A stretch of 64,000 nt of DNA from Victivallis sp. Marseille-Q1083 (GCF_903645315.1 NZ_CAHJXL010000001.1:2284001-2348000), one strand, 5' to 3'. Shown: positions 27,575 through 36,715, counted from the first letter of the stretch. Program-made: numbers and translations. Notes: a model not told the origin generated them from the sequence alone.

Positions 27575-28013
27575 AAAATAACCTGAAGTGTACCCGAAAA
27601 ATTGGAGGCGGCCTCTGGGACGCACTTCAGGCTGCTTTCAGCCTTCTCCTCTCGTTTCCGTTCCGCCAGAAACATTTTTCCTTGTGGCCACACTGAACGT
27701 CACGCCTTGGCGTCTGCTCAGCGTCGTTTGAATGATGCAAGCCGGTAACGGTGATAATATATGGATATTTTTCTGTTGTCGTAAGATTGGCAGTCAGACC
27801 AGAAGGCTGCCGGTGATTCAACCGCCCACATGAACGCAAAGACCGGGAAACTTGACGAGATGGCGTTTTCACGCTTTTCATCGGCTGGTTGCCGAATCCA
27901 ACTGTTCTCCCGCGCTGCGCCAGATCTCCGCAACGGTGTCCTTTTCCTCCCCAAAGGACACCGTTGCGGACCAATGCCGGGAATAATAGACAAAAACTTG
28001 CAGATGGTATCTA
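27575..28013 (+). other. Gene-poor spacer of 439 nt at the start of the AT-richer region
   Basis: No convincing gene is seen. The spacer contains an inverted repeat CCTGAAGTG/CACTTCAGG (27582-27631) just after miaA, a long perfect hairpin (27928-27969), and AT-rich arms AATAATAGA/TCTATTATT (27982-28018) at the stop of the GH123-like gene. Base composition falls across it. It may be a remnant of an older insertion. Confidence 0.5.
27928..27969. repeat. 17-bp perfect inverted repeat
   Basis: CCGCAACGGTGTCCTTT (27928-27944) pairs exactly with AAAGGACACCGTTGCGG (27953-27969) around an 8-nt loop. No T-run follows on either strand, so it is not a typical terminator. It could be a dispersed palindromic repeat or the end of a mobile element. 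Confidence 0.85.
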
Positions 28014-30506
28014 TTATTCAATAATGCCATTCACTCCGAAAGCATTTCCCCATGGTTTCACTTCTTGAATTCTCGAGGTGGTAATTAGTTCGATCAACCC
28101 GTCTCGATATGCATTGAAGTCTCGGGGATCGAGTGAATAGGTACGTAAATCTTTTACCAGGGAATCCGGTACTTCAAGCAGGTTGCCGGCTTTGGCAAGC
28201 CATACTTGTTGTTCAACAGTGGGATTATTGAGTTTTTTATGTTCTTCAAACATTGCCTGTGCAATGCAATAATAGGCATAATCATCCAGCCCATCTCGAA
28301 TATTTTCCAACCGTATGCTCGGAACCAACTTTCCATCGGAGGTCGGATAAACCAACAAGCCGTCTCCGTGGTATGCAATCTCATCGTCGGTATGGCCCTG
28401 CCAACTGACACCATTCCAGTCGGTAAACGGCCCATCCGCCAGGTAGGTGTTGCCCCACCATTGGCACATGCTGTAATAAAGGAATCCGTCCGGCTTGAAT
28501 TTGATGGTTTGCGGCCCCATCAGACTTCGCGCTGAAGCCGGAGTATTTTCAAAAAAGAAATTGGCGTAGGGCTCGAAGGGCATACAACAAACATACCACC
28601 ATACTTTTTTGCCGTTTGCCCGGGCCTTTTCCGCCATTGCCGGATCGTACTGCGGAGTCAACGGACACCAGGCGTCAACACTCTTAACAATACTGTCGGT
28701 ACCGAAAGAATGATCGTATGCAGTGGTCATCGTCGTTACTTCGGGAAATTCCTGTTTGAGACGTGCCATAACTTTTTCCAGCTGGGCGAACAATTCCGGG
28801 GGACGTTCGTCAAAACCGTAAATATAGGCATAATCCAGAAGGCCGCGTCTTTTTATCTCTTCATAGCAAGGGCGGATTCGTTCCACCAGGTCTTCCAGAT
28901 CCTGATCCGCTACTTCTGAATTCACGTTGTTGTAAACATTAAAAAGATTAAAGGTAACCAACCTCCCGGCCTCGGCAAGTTCGCTGAGAATATCATATTC
29001 AGGGGCTTCCATTCGGTAAATTGAATCAAAATCGATATAATATTCAGCAAGGAATCTTGCATATTCAAAACTTTGGCTGGCCCAGTTTTTTTCGACTTGT
29101 TGACGCTTTAAGAATGTAAACGCGGTCGGAATTGGCGAATGCGGCGGCATGGTGAACGGTAAAACTGTAACAGAAAGATTGAACTTGTGCAAAATCTGAT
29201 CTCCGGCGCTGACGGTGATCAGGCCGGAATATTCGCCGGGAGTCTGGTCGGATGGGGCTTTCATTCTGACAAAGAAACTCTGGAGGATTCCCGGTTCGAT
29301 TGCGCAACTGGTCATATACTCAAGAATTGGGTCTGCATACCATCCTGTGTAGTCGGTTACAAAGCTGGTACGTTCCTTTACTTCGACAAACCCTATTACC
29401 GGTGTTTGAATATTTTCCGGTGGGAAAATGACTCCATCGGCGGATTTCAGTTCTCCAACTGTAACTTTTACATTTTCAAGTTTACTCTCCAACGGCAGAA
29501 CTGCCACCTGGAATGATTCATATTCCCTTCTGGCGATTTTTACGGAAATATCGTCGGAAACAGTGAGGTTATACGAGGCGGTGTCAGGGCTCAATTGAGA
29601 AGACGCAGGAGCGAATCCGACTGCCGCAACAGGGCTTTCGGCTTGCGATTCATGATAATTGTCAATAAAAGTAATATCGGAAACTAGCCGACGGAGCTTT
29701 GCCGGGAGGTTGTAGAATGCCAGTTGAGCCGCTTTATAATCTTCATAACTGCATTCTGTGTTCATTTTTGCCAGCAATTCGGCATATTCTTCTTTTATTT
29801 TATTAAATTCACCGATAAATTCTTGCGCATATTTGGTCGTTTTGCAGAATTCAATGGTTTTTATTCCGTTCGCAAGTTCCTTTTTAATTTGCGAATCCCG
29901 TTCTTTCATCAATGGCCACAGATTTTTTACATCCTGATTTGAAAGCAAAGGCAATTCCTCGCCTGGTTTCAGCAAGCGAAAACCGGAAAAAAAGACATCG
30001 ACCCCTTCCCGTATTTCAGAGGAATAAAGGTGCATTACGTTGATGTCGCTGAGATCTATTGTTTCAGCGACTTTTTTTAAATCGATGATTCCACGTGTCA
30101 ATGCGGCATTTTCCAAATGCAGAAAGGTCCGGAAACCCTGCCTAACCGGTTTTTTGCTGTCGGAAATGGCAAGTCCCATCACAAAGGAAGTCGCAGGATT
30201 GGGATTTACCGAGTAAACGACCAATCTGTCGTATTCCGACCAATCTCCGAGCGGGCCATTGTATTCAAAAGACGGCCAGCGTTCCATCCCGTCAATAAAT
30301 TCAGGGCTGAGAAAATGAATTGATTTGTCACTATGAACCGCATATTCATTTGAAATGCCCAATATATTACTGCGCTGGTTGTTGCTCCAGTTTTTCAGCG
30401 CATCTTTTGAGGAAAAGTCGAAAAGCTCCTCTGCTGCTCCCATCATCGTTGTACATATTAATGCTCCAGCGAAGAGGCAGAATTTCATGCCCGGCAAACT
30501 TCTCAT
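28014..30506 (-). CDS. Secreted GH123-like protein (DUF4091-type catalytic domain)
   Basis: 830 residues. A signal peptide (GMKFCLFAGALICTTMMGAA) leads to an N-terminal beta-rich carbohydrate-binding-like domain (about 25-190), a helical linker (about 195-275), a beta-sandwich (about 300-450) and a TIM-barrel-like domain (about 455-780). AYIYGFDERPPE holds the Asp566-Glu567 pair that fits the catalytic dyad of GH123 enzymes, which release N-acetylgalactosamine by substrate assistance. RLENIRDGLDDYAYY is the usual end motif. Its codons are AT-richer than the flanking operons. The exact substrate is unknown. Confidence 0.8.
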   Translation of the reverse strand: MRSLPGMKFCLFAGALICTTMMGAAEELFDFSSKDALKNWSNNQRSNILGISNEYAVHSDKSIHFLSPEFIDGMERWPSFEYNGPLGDWSEYDRLVVYSVNPNPATSFVMGLAISDSKKPVRQGFRTFLHLENAALTRGIIDLKKVAETIDLSDINVMHLYSSEIREGVDVFFSGFRLLKPGEELPLLSNQDVKNLWPLMKERDSQIKKELANGIKTIEFCKTTKYAQEFIGEFNKIKEEYAELLAKMNTECSYEDYKAAQLAFYNLPAKLRRLVSDITFIDNYHESQAESPVAAVGFAPASSQLSPDTASYNLTVSDDISVKIARREYESFQVAVLPLESKLENVKVTVGELKSADGVIFPPENIQTPVIGFVEVKERTSFVTDYTGWYADPILEYMTSCAIEPGILQSFFVRMKAPSDQTPGEYSGLITVSAGDQILHKFNLSVTVLPFTMPPHSPIPTAFTFLKRQQVEKNWASQSFEYARFLAEYYIDFDSIYRMEAPEYDILSELAEAGRLVTFNLFNVYNNVNSEVADQDLEDLVERIRPCYEEIKRRGLLDYAYIYGFDERPPELFAQLEKVMARLKQEFPEVTTMTTAYDHSFGTDSIVKSVDAWCPLTPQYDPAMAEKARANGKKVWWYVCCMPFEPYANFFFENTPASARSLMGPQTIKFKPDGFLYYSMCQWWGNTYLADGPFTDWNGVSWQGHTDDEIAYHGDGLLVYPTSDGKLVPSIRLENIRDGLDDYAYYCIAQAMFEEHKKLNNPTVEQQVWLAKAGNLLEVPDSLVKDLRTYSLDPRDFNAYRDGLIELITTSRIQEVKPWGNAFGVNGIIE

Positions 30507-30863
30507 ATTGGATTCATCCTTCTAATTTTCTAATCACAAAACGGTGCGGCCTCGCGTACAAACGCAGGTCTGTGGCCGACACTCTCTGGCGTATTGTAAT
30601 AATTACATCGCCCGCTTGGCAAACGGTAAGTCATCTTCATTTTACAAGTGATATCAATTGCCGATACCATAGGAACAGTTCAGTCAACTGCCACCATTTG
30701 TCAATGGTGGCAGCTCAATCATATTCACGCAGAATCCTGCATCTTTTGGGGCGGAATAACTGTTATGATTATCGGCATTAGGCGTCTCCATGACCGGAAG
30801 TGTTTTGGTATTGACTCCTTCTTGATTTCCGCCATCTTCCACACCGCATGATCCTTCAGCGAA
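30507..30863. other. 357-nt spacer with a strong hairpin
   Basis: No gene is supported. An 11-bp perfect hairpin, CTGCCACCATT and AATGGTGGCAG with a 4-nt loop (30688-30713), lies downstream of the pseudopilin gene without a U-tract. It may act as an mRNA 3' end. AAGGA at 30520 is the SD of the GH123-like gene. Confidence 0.5.
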
Positions 30864-31622
30864 TCATTCCTCGTAATACCACTTATTGTCATTCTGATAT
30901 GGACGAAAATATTTGGTAACATCAATGCGGCACTGCATGCGCTTCAGCCCCAATGCGCTGCCGTCCATGAGCGCCAAATTGGCTGAATTGGAATGCGGAG
31001 TATGCAGCGGATAAGCGGCCATGAGGCCAGAGGACGCGTCGAATAAACCATCTTCATTCTCACTCCTGATGGACGCCCCGCTGATCATATAGCCGTTGGC
31101 GCGCCAATTGTTGGGCGCCATAAGTTCCGACACCGAACAACCGAATACCGCCGGATTCTCCCCGTTCGTGCATAGATTGGCAAGGGTTGTCAATTTAACC
31201 GGTTTCTGGGCTGAACCGTGAGAGTAACCAAATGTAGCCATATTTTGCCCGATCGTTATGCCCCTTTCGAACAGTACCCCGGCGTTACGTCCTTTATATT
31301 GGCCTTCGGCTGCCGCACATAAAAAAACATCTCCCGAAATACCGTACAACAACTCATACATTAACGGCCACGAGGTCCACGCGTTGTTATTCGTACTGTC
31401 CCGTATTTCTGCAGAAGTGGAGTAATCATCATGATCCAGTGCGTACATCGTAAAAACCAGAGCGAGCTGCTTCATATTGCTTCGACATTTTATTGCGAGC
31501 GCTTTTGCCTTCGCTTTACCCAGGGCCGGCAGCAACATGCTGGCAAGAATCGCAATAATAGCGATGACCACGAGCAATTCTATCAGTGTGAATCTTTTAA
31601 CCATTTTTTTTTGAACCTTCAT
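30864..31622 (-). CDS. Type II pseudopilin-like protein (H-X9-DG family)
   Basis: 252 residues from ATG 31622 (ATG 31604 is an alternative). The N-terminus [19 protein letters not shown] is a class III leader plus hydrophobic helix, with Glu at position 5 after the expected cleavage before Phe. The C-terminus has [12 protein letters not shown], the H-X9-DG motif found in the large pseudopilin families of Planctomycetes and Lentisphaerae. No secretion apparatus genes are near, so it is an orphan copy. Its role beside secreted hydrolases is unknown. Confidence 0.88.
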   Translation of the reverse strand: MKVQKKMVKRFTLIELLVVIAIIAILASMLLPALGKAKAKALAIKCRSNMKQLALVFTMYALDHDDYSTSAEIRDSTNNNAWTSWPLMYELLYGISGDVFLCAAAEGQYKGRNAGVLFERGITIGQNMATFGYSHGSAQKPVKLTTLANLCTNGENPAVFGCSVSELMAPNNWRANGYMISGASIRSENEDGLFDASSGLMAAYPLHTPHSNSANLALMDGSALGLKRMQCRIDVTKYFRPYQNDNKWYYEE

Positions 31623-31765
31623 TGAAATATTATTTTCTTTGTTGATAACATTTTTGCATACAGTAAAGTAATTTTTACAACGCATCCTGTTCAATTTACA
31701 TATTAAATCTCCTTTGCAATTTTTCAAATTGTCTTGTGTCAAATTTTAACAGTTTTGGTGCGCAT

Positions 31766-31779
31766 TTGCCAATTGGCAA
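31766..31779. promoter_or_regulatory. 14-bp perfect palindrome upstream of the pseudopilin gene
   Basis: TTGCCAATTGGCAA lies between the EEP stop and the pseudopilin gene, about 145 nt before its start. It could be an operator, or a short hairpin ending the EEP message. No U-tract follows. Confidence 0.3.
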
Positions 31780-31782
31780 TCA

Positions 31783-32550
31783 CTAAAAATCCATCGTCAC
31801 GAAATAGTGATCACTGGGAAACATGCCGTTGACACTGTCTTTGATAATCGTCGCATCTTTGGGGCTGATTCCACCTCGATAAAAGATGAAATCCATTTTG
31901 CCGAAAACGGAATTGTCAAACGCCGGTCCGATAAAATCGTGATAGGTAAAGCCGGGTTCTTCCACTTTATGTACCACTTGATAGCTCTCCTTCCAGCCTC
32001 CTCCCACCAGACGCTGCATCGCCGGATTGATGATATCGCAGTTCATATCACCGGAAAGAATATGCGGCAGGGTTGCCGGATATTGAGAGATTTCGCGATT
32101 AATCACTTCCGCCTGCTTCTCGCGGGCCAATTGGCTGATATGATCCAAATGCGTATTGACAAAACGGAAACAATCTCCGGTAATTTGATCTTCCAGCAAT
32201 ATCGCGTTGGCGAACCGAACGCAATCGCTGGCCCAGGATTTACTGCCCAGGACATCAGGTGTTTCCGAAAGCCAGTAACTTTTGCCTTCGACTAAACGGT
32301 AACGGTCATTACGATAAAAAATCTGATTCAGCGGATGACCATTCTCTTCGTCAATCGTTCCAAAGGTGGCATATTCCGGAAAAGCCGTATGCAAATCACG
32401 GAATTGTTCTATTCGCATCTCTTGAAATCCAATCAGGTCAGGCGCATATCGATGAATTACATCAATACAGGCAGCACGGCGATTGTTCCAGCAATAGTGG
32501 GTATCCGGTGCGCTGCACACCCGGATATTAGATGTCATGATTTTGGGCAT
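31783..32550 (-). CDS. Endonuclease/exonuclease/phosphatase (EEP) family protein
   Basis: 255 residues, no signal peptide. The EEP catalytic motifs are all present: TSNIRV, LIGFQEMR, VNTHLDHIS, LSGDMNCD, MDFIFYRG and FPSDHYFV. Members cleave phosphoesters in DNA, inositol phosphates, sphingolipids or nucleotides. The sequence does not show which. In sugar-use loci of this kind the gene stands beside a transporter. The end of a second copy survives at 36450-36623. Codon use is AT-richer than the housekeeping genes. Confidence 0.88.
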   Translation of the reverse strand: MPKIMTSNIRVCSAPDTHYCWNNRRAACIDVIHRYAPDLIGFQEMRIEQFRDLHTAFPEYATFGTIDEENGHPLNQIFYRNDRYRLVEGKSYWLSETPDVLGSKSWASDCVRFANAILLEDQITGDCFRFVNTHLDHISQLAREKQAEVINREISQYPATLPHILSGDMNCDIINPAMQRLVGGGWKESYQVVHKVEEPGFTYHDFIGPAFDNSVFGKMDFIFYRGGISPKDATIIKDSVNGMFPSDHYFVTMDF

Positions 32551-32796
32551 AGCATATCTTCCGTTGAGATGTTGTCCTTATGATTAGTTGATTTGGAATT
32601 TTAAATCGATAAAATATTTGATTTGGCGAGTAATCATCTTCAATATTCCAATCCTTCTTTGCTATGAAACTAAATTACATTCTTTAATTTATTCCGGATT
32701 TAAACAACTTTTATGCAATTTCAATAAGATTTTGTGAGTATCATGCTTTCTGTAAAGACCTTTTCCAGGTAAAATTCATCATGATTCCTGCTCTGC

Positions 32797-32819
32797 TATA
32801 TTCGATTTACCGGTGAATC
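32797..32819 (+). promoter_or_regulatory. Promoter -10 element and LacI-type operator before the regulator gene
   Basis: TATATT (32797-32802) is followed at once by the near-palindrome GATTTACCGGTGAATC (32804-32819). The same arrangement, GCTATATTC then GATTTCCCGGTAAATC, occurs before the transporter gene at 34142-34169. The central CCGG with mirrored AT arms fits a LacI-family site. The -35 is weak (TTCATC). The spacer from 32551 to 33003 holds nothing else that could be supported. Confidence 0.6.
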
Positions 32820-33006
32820 ATCAATAAGTATAGTTAATTTTGACGAGAAAGTCAATAGTCGGGACGGATTTTTTTCAAAAAAAATCGCAAAAAGAAAGAA
32901 AATCACTGAAAAGAAAGATTCCGACATTGCATTTGGGAAAAAAATTGTCACTTTAAAAAAGTGATTCGGAAAGCAGGGTTGTCAAAATTTCAGGAGTTTT
33001 CAAGTG

Positions 33007-34062
33007 ATGGAGAATGGGGATTCGACCAAACGTTCCAGCCGCGGCAAGGTGCGGCTGCAGGATATTGCCGAGCTGGCTGGGGTGAGCCGGATCACCGTTT
33101 CCCATATCCTCAATCCGCGGGCCGGCTCGGTGCGGGTTTCCCGGCAGACCAGGGAGCGGGTGCTGCAGCTTGCCGCCGAGCTGGACTACCATCCGAACCT
33201 GATCGCCCGGCAGTTGACCGGCGGCCGCAGCGGCATTGTCGGTTACATCATCGACAGTTGTGCCTTTCCCAACTGGATTACCTGCATGGCGCATGCCGAG
33301 GAGGTGCTTTCCGCCGCCGACTACCGCATGCAGGTCGGGCTGCTGCACGACCGGGTCGATCTTTTGGAAAAGCATCTGGACGACTTTTACAGCCGCGGCG
33401 TTGAAGGGGTGATCTGCAGCAGCCATACCTACTTGAATTTCAAGCCGGAAACCGCCCGGCTTTTCCGGCGATTCAACAATCTGGTACTGATTCAGGAGCC
33501 GGTGACGCGGGGAGACAGTTCCTTCATCGGCCAGGACCAGGAATACGGCGTCCGGCTGTTGTGCGAACATCTCTTTTCCCGCGGCCGGCGCCGCCCTCTG
33601 CTGGTCAATTTGAAGGTGATCGACTGGACGCAATACAAGCGGATCAGTTCATTCGTCGAGACATTGCGGGAATTCGGCGTGGAATCGCCGGAGGAACTGC
33701 TGGTACTCGACGATATCCCCGCCGAACACCGGCAGTTCCATCGCGGGTTTACCGAAAAATTGCTGCGCCGCGAGCCGGATTCCTTGATCGTTTTCAGCGA
33801 TTACACCGCGTTGTGGCTGATGCGGGAACTGCAAGAGCGCGGCATCCGGGTGCCGGAAGACATTGCCATTGTCAGCAACCGCCATGAGAAATACGGGGAA
33901 GTGACTCGCCCGGCCATTACCGGGTTGGATTATCATTTCGACCGGATCGGCCGCATGGCGGCGGAGTTGCTGGTCAATTATATGCAGCAGCCGGCTGCTC
34001 AAAAGCGGGAGCTGCGGGAAGTGCTGGTTAAGCCCACGCTGATTCAGGGCGAATCATCCTGA
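33007..34062 (+). CDS. LacI-family transcriptional regulator
   Basis: 351 residues from ATG 33007 (GTG 33004 is possible; AGGAG lies at 32992). The N-terminal helix-turn-helix and hinge helix read VRLQDIAELAGVSRITVSHI and RERVLQLAAELDYHPNLIAR. The rest is a periplasmic-binding-protein-like sensor (GIVGYIIDS through GLDYHFDRIGRMAAELLVNY). It probably controls its own gene and the transporter downstream, since both carry the same palindrome near the -10. The inducer is unknown. Confidence 0.95.
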   Translation: MENGDSTKRSSRGKVRLQDIAELAGVSRITVSHILNPRAGSVRVSRQTRERVLQLAAELDYHPNLIARQLTGGRSGIVGYIIDSCAFPNWITCMAHAEEVLSAADYRMQVGLLHDRVDLLEKHLDDFYSRGVEGVICSSHTYLNFKPETARLFRRFNNLVLIQEPVTRGDSSFIGQDQEYGVRLLCEHLFSRGRRRPLLVNLKVIDWTQYKRISSFVETLREFGVESPEELLVLDDIPAEHRQFHRGFTEKLLRREPDSLIVFSDYTALWLMRELQERGIRVPEDIAIVSNRHEKYGEVTRPAITGLDYHFDRIGRMAAELLVNYMQQPAAQKRELREVLVKPTLIQGESS

Positions 34063-34118
34063 GCGGACGGTGTTTACTGAACTTTAAATTTTTTCTCGTT
34101 GTTTTTGATTTTTTCCTC

Positions 34119-34169
34119 TTGCTTTTTCTTCAAAGGTTTGCTATATTCAATTAGATTTCCCGGTAAATC
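34119..34169 (+). promoter_or_regulatory. Promoter and LacI-type operator before the large transporter gene
   Basis: TTGCTT (34119-34124), a 17-nt spacer and TATATT (34142-34147) form a good sigma70 site. GATTTCCCGGTAAATC (34154-34169) overlaps the expected transcription start, where bound repressor would block initiation. The leader to the transporter ATG is about 300 nt and shows no gene. Confidence 0.65.
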
Positions 34170-34470
34170 AAAAAATGGTCTGTTACGGAATGCCGTCCGA
34201 TAACCTCGGCGCCGCCGGAACAGAGGAGTATGAACAGGAGTGAAGCGAATTAATTTTTTTATTGAAAAAGATATTTTCTGAAGGCGATGTAAAGATAAAA
34301 AAATCCGGGAAAATCCTTAATTTTCTTGGATTTTGAGGGTTATAATTTGGAAGTGATTTTGATGTTGGTCGCGCCAAACGTTGCAACATCATTGGCACTT
34401 GTCTTCATTTCAGGGGGCTGGAAATGGCTTGTCAATAGCTCAATTCCTTTTTCAGAAAGCAGCAGAAGAA

Positions 34471-36450
34471 ATGAAAAACAATCAGACAGAGGTGAATTTC
34501 CAGGAGGTGGCTGTTCCCGGCCGTTATACCTGTGGCACGTTGAATTACACTTTGCGCTCCCTGGCGGCGGTATTCATCTGGCTGATGGTTGGCGGAATGA
34601 CGTTGAGCGTATTCACGATGCTTCCCGGCTGCATGTTGCCGGTCAAGCTTCAGGAGCTCGGCGCTTCCGATTTCCAGAATTCGATTATTCTGGCGGTGAT
34701 CGGTGGCACTTTGAACATCATCATCTGCCCGATGGTTGGCTTCAAGAGCGACCGCTACCGTAGCCGGTGGGGACGGCGCATTCCGTTTATTCTGATGTCG
34801 CTGCCGTTCATTTCGCTGTCGTTGATTCTGTTTGGTTTCGGCGATCGGATCGGCAGCTGGCTAGCTGCCGCCACTGCTGGCTGGGTCGATATCGCGCCGG
34901 TCACGATGACCATCGTGGTCATCGCCTTGGTGATGTTCATGTTCCAGTTTGCCAATATGTATGTCAATTCGGTTTTCTGGTACATTTTCAACGATGTCAT
35001 TCCGGCCCAGTTTTTCGGCCGGGTGATGGGAGCGTTTCAGGTGGCGTCGAATGCGGGTATTGCCGCTTTCAATTTCTTCGTCTTCAAATATGCTGCACCG
35101 TGGTATACCGAGATCTTCGTCGTTTCCGGCATTTTATACGCAGTCGGCATGGGACTGATGTGCGTGATGATTAAAGAAGGCGAATATCCGCCGGTGGCCG
35201 GTGAAGAAGCGGAAGGAGAAAAGACCTGGTATCACACTCTGTGGCTGTTCTGCCGAGAGAGCTGCTGTAGCCGTTTCTATCTCCTGCGCTATGTGCTTAC
35301 CACATTGGTGGCAATCAGCGGTGGAGCGTATATTTTCAGTTATTTTTTCAACCGGGAAATGGGATTGGATGACGACCTGATCGGCAAAATGGTCGGCATC
35401 GGCGGCATGGTTTCCTTCGGTGCCACACTCTTGGTCACGTTGGGAGCCGGGGTGCTGATCGACCGCTGGCATCCGATGCGGATTTATATTTACGGCATCC
35501 TGTTCGGCGTATGCGGCAGCGCCTATGCTTGGAAATGGTTGTTCGGCATCCTGCCCGGCGGCTCCTACTGGATAGTCGGGATTTTCATCACTGCCGGCGG
35601 GGCTCTTTTGACGGCGACCTGTTCCATTGCCAGTCTGCCGATGCAAATGCTGACCTTTCCTAAATCCCGCTTCGGGTCTTTCTGTTCGGCGCAGGCTTTG
35701 ATTCGGTCGCTGGTCTGTACGCTTTTCAGCCTCTTTATCGGCGTATTGTTCGACTGGCTGCGGATCTGGTTTCCGGTCAGCCAGACCTACAATTACCGCT
35801 TTGTGCCGATCTGGCAACTGGTCTGGCTGGTTCCGACGGCGGCGGTCGCCTATATCATGTACCGGGAGTGGGGGCGGCTGGGCGGCTACCGGAATTATCA
35901 GGCGCCGGCCAACTGGGTACCAGGCGGCCGGGAGCCGCTTCCCCAGCCGGAAACCCTGCCGCCGAATGCTGGATTGCTGCGGCTGGCAATTTACTGCTTC
36001 GACCTTCTGGTCCTGCTGACGCTGGCGACCGTGATTGTTCTAGGCTGTTGGGCATGGCAACGGGAGCTGACCGTCCTGTCGCGGCAGCTTTTTGCCTGGG
36101 CGTTGCCATGCCAGACCGGCATTCTCATCGTCTGGATCTGGGTCCGCCGGGGAATCCGGCGGGATATCGACCGGGTTCTTGTCGGAGAAATGCCGCGGAA
36201 CGGCATCCCGCATCATGGATTGCTGCTGTTGGTGGCACTGCGGCAATTGGTGCTGGTCGGAGTGGGAATCTATCAGGTAATGCTGTTGGGCGGGAACGGC
36301 GGGTTTGCTTTCATGATGGCGGAAGTTTCCAACAGCGGCGTGATGGTATTGAGCGTTTATATCGTCGCCCGAATGGAACGCGGCATTGTCACCGAAGCAA
36401 TGCCAGGCCGCGGCTTCCGTGACCTGTTTCGCCGTCGGCGGAATGCCTGA
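34471..36450 (+). CDS. Large major-facilitator (GPH-like) sugar transporter
   Basis: 659 residues from ATG 34471, well above the usual 450-500 of GPH/MFS sugar symporters. The N-half has MFS features, with FKSDRYRSRWGRRIPFIL as the loop 2-3 motif. The C-terminal 150 residues add more hydrophobic helices after an amphipathic section (YREWGRLGGYRNYQAP). A second member of the same family is at 42418-44466; both begin Y.CGTL.YTL and share NDVIPAQF. Substrate is unknown but should be the inducer-linked sugar of the LacI locus. Confidence 0.88.
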   Translation: MKNNQTEVNFQEVAVPGRYTCGTLNYTLRSLAAVFIWLMVGGMTLSVFTMLPGCMLPVKLQELGASDFQNSIILAVIGGTLNIIICPMVGFKSDRYRSRWGRRIPFILMSLPFISLSLILFGFGDRIGSWLAAATAGWVDIAPVTMTIVVIALVMFMFQFANMYVNSVFWYIFNDVIPAQFFGRVMGAFQVASNAGIAAFNFFVFKYAAPWYTEIFVVSGILYAVGMGLMCVMIKEGEYPPVAGEEAEGEKTWYHTLWLFCRESCCSRFYLLRYVLTTLVAISGGAYIFSYFFNREMGLDDDLIGKMVGIGGMVSFGATLLVTLGAGVLIDRWHPMRIYIYGILFGVCGSAYAWKWLFGILPGGSYWIVGIFITAGGALLTATCSIASLPMQMLTFPKSRFGSFCSAQALIRSLVCTLFSLFIGVLFDWLRIWFPVSQTYNYRFVPIWQLVWLVPTAAVAYIMYREWGRLGGYRNYQAPANWVPGGREPLPQPETLPPNAGLLRLAIYCFDLLVLLTLATVIVLGCWAWQRELTVLSRQLFAWALPCQTGILIVWIWVRRGIRRDIDRVLVGEMPRNGIPHHGLLLLVALRQLVLVGVGIYQVMLLGGNGGFAFMMAEVSNSGVMVLSVYIVARMERGIVTEAMPGRGFRDLFRRRRNA

Positions 36451-36623
36451 TGCGCGGTCCGCTGCGGGCCGTCGGAGCGATGATGGTCATGGATTCGATC
36501 GACGGCCGTTTTCCCAGCGACCATTATTTCGTCATGTCCGATTTCGATTTGATTCCGTCGGCCGCTTCAACCGGCCAACCGGAGGAAGAAGAACGGCTTG
36601 AGCGGGAAGCAGCCGTCGTTTAA
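36450..36623 (+). pseudogene. C-terminal remnant of an EEP family gene
   Basis: A 57-codon frame starts with ATG overlapping the transporter stop (TGATG). DSIDGRFPSDHYFVMSDFDL matches the end of the EEP protein at 31783-32550, DSVNGMFPSDHYFVTMDF. The five other catalytic motifs are missing, so it is the tail of a lost gene, probably after a deletion that joined it to the transporter. An acidic tail (QPEEEERLEREAAVV) follows. It might still be translated. Confidence 0.8.
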
Positions 36624-36653
36624 AAGGCGGCGCCGGTTGCTTTTCTATTGCCA

Positions 36654-36692
36654 CAAAAAAAACCTCCCCTGGAAAAATTTCCCGGGGAGGTT
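36654..36692 (-). terminator. Terminator of the LysM lipoprotein gene
   Basis: Arms AACCTCCCC and GGGGAGGTT (36661-36692) with a short loop are followed on the minus strand by TTTTTT. It may also stop plus-strand transcripts from the transporter gene. Confidence 0.85.
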
Positions 36693-36715
36693 CGTAATTA
36701 CCGGAACAAGTTCGA

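Noticed and set aside
27928-27969. Rho-independent terminator
   Set aside because: The stem is strong but no T-run follows on either strand.
27627-27974. Open frame of 115 codons on the minus strand in the spacer after miaA
   Set aside because: No SD, no recognisable motif, odd composition, and it runs through the long hairpin. It may be a remnant but is not supported as a gene.
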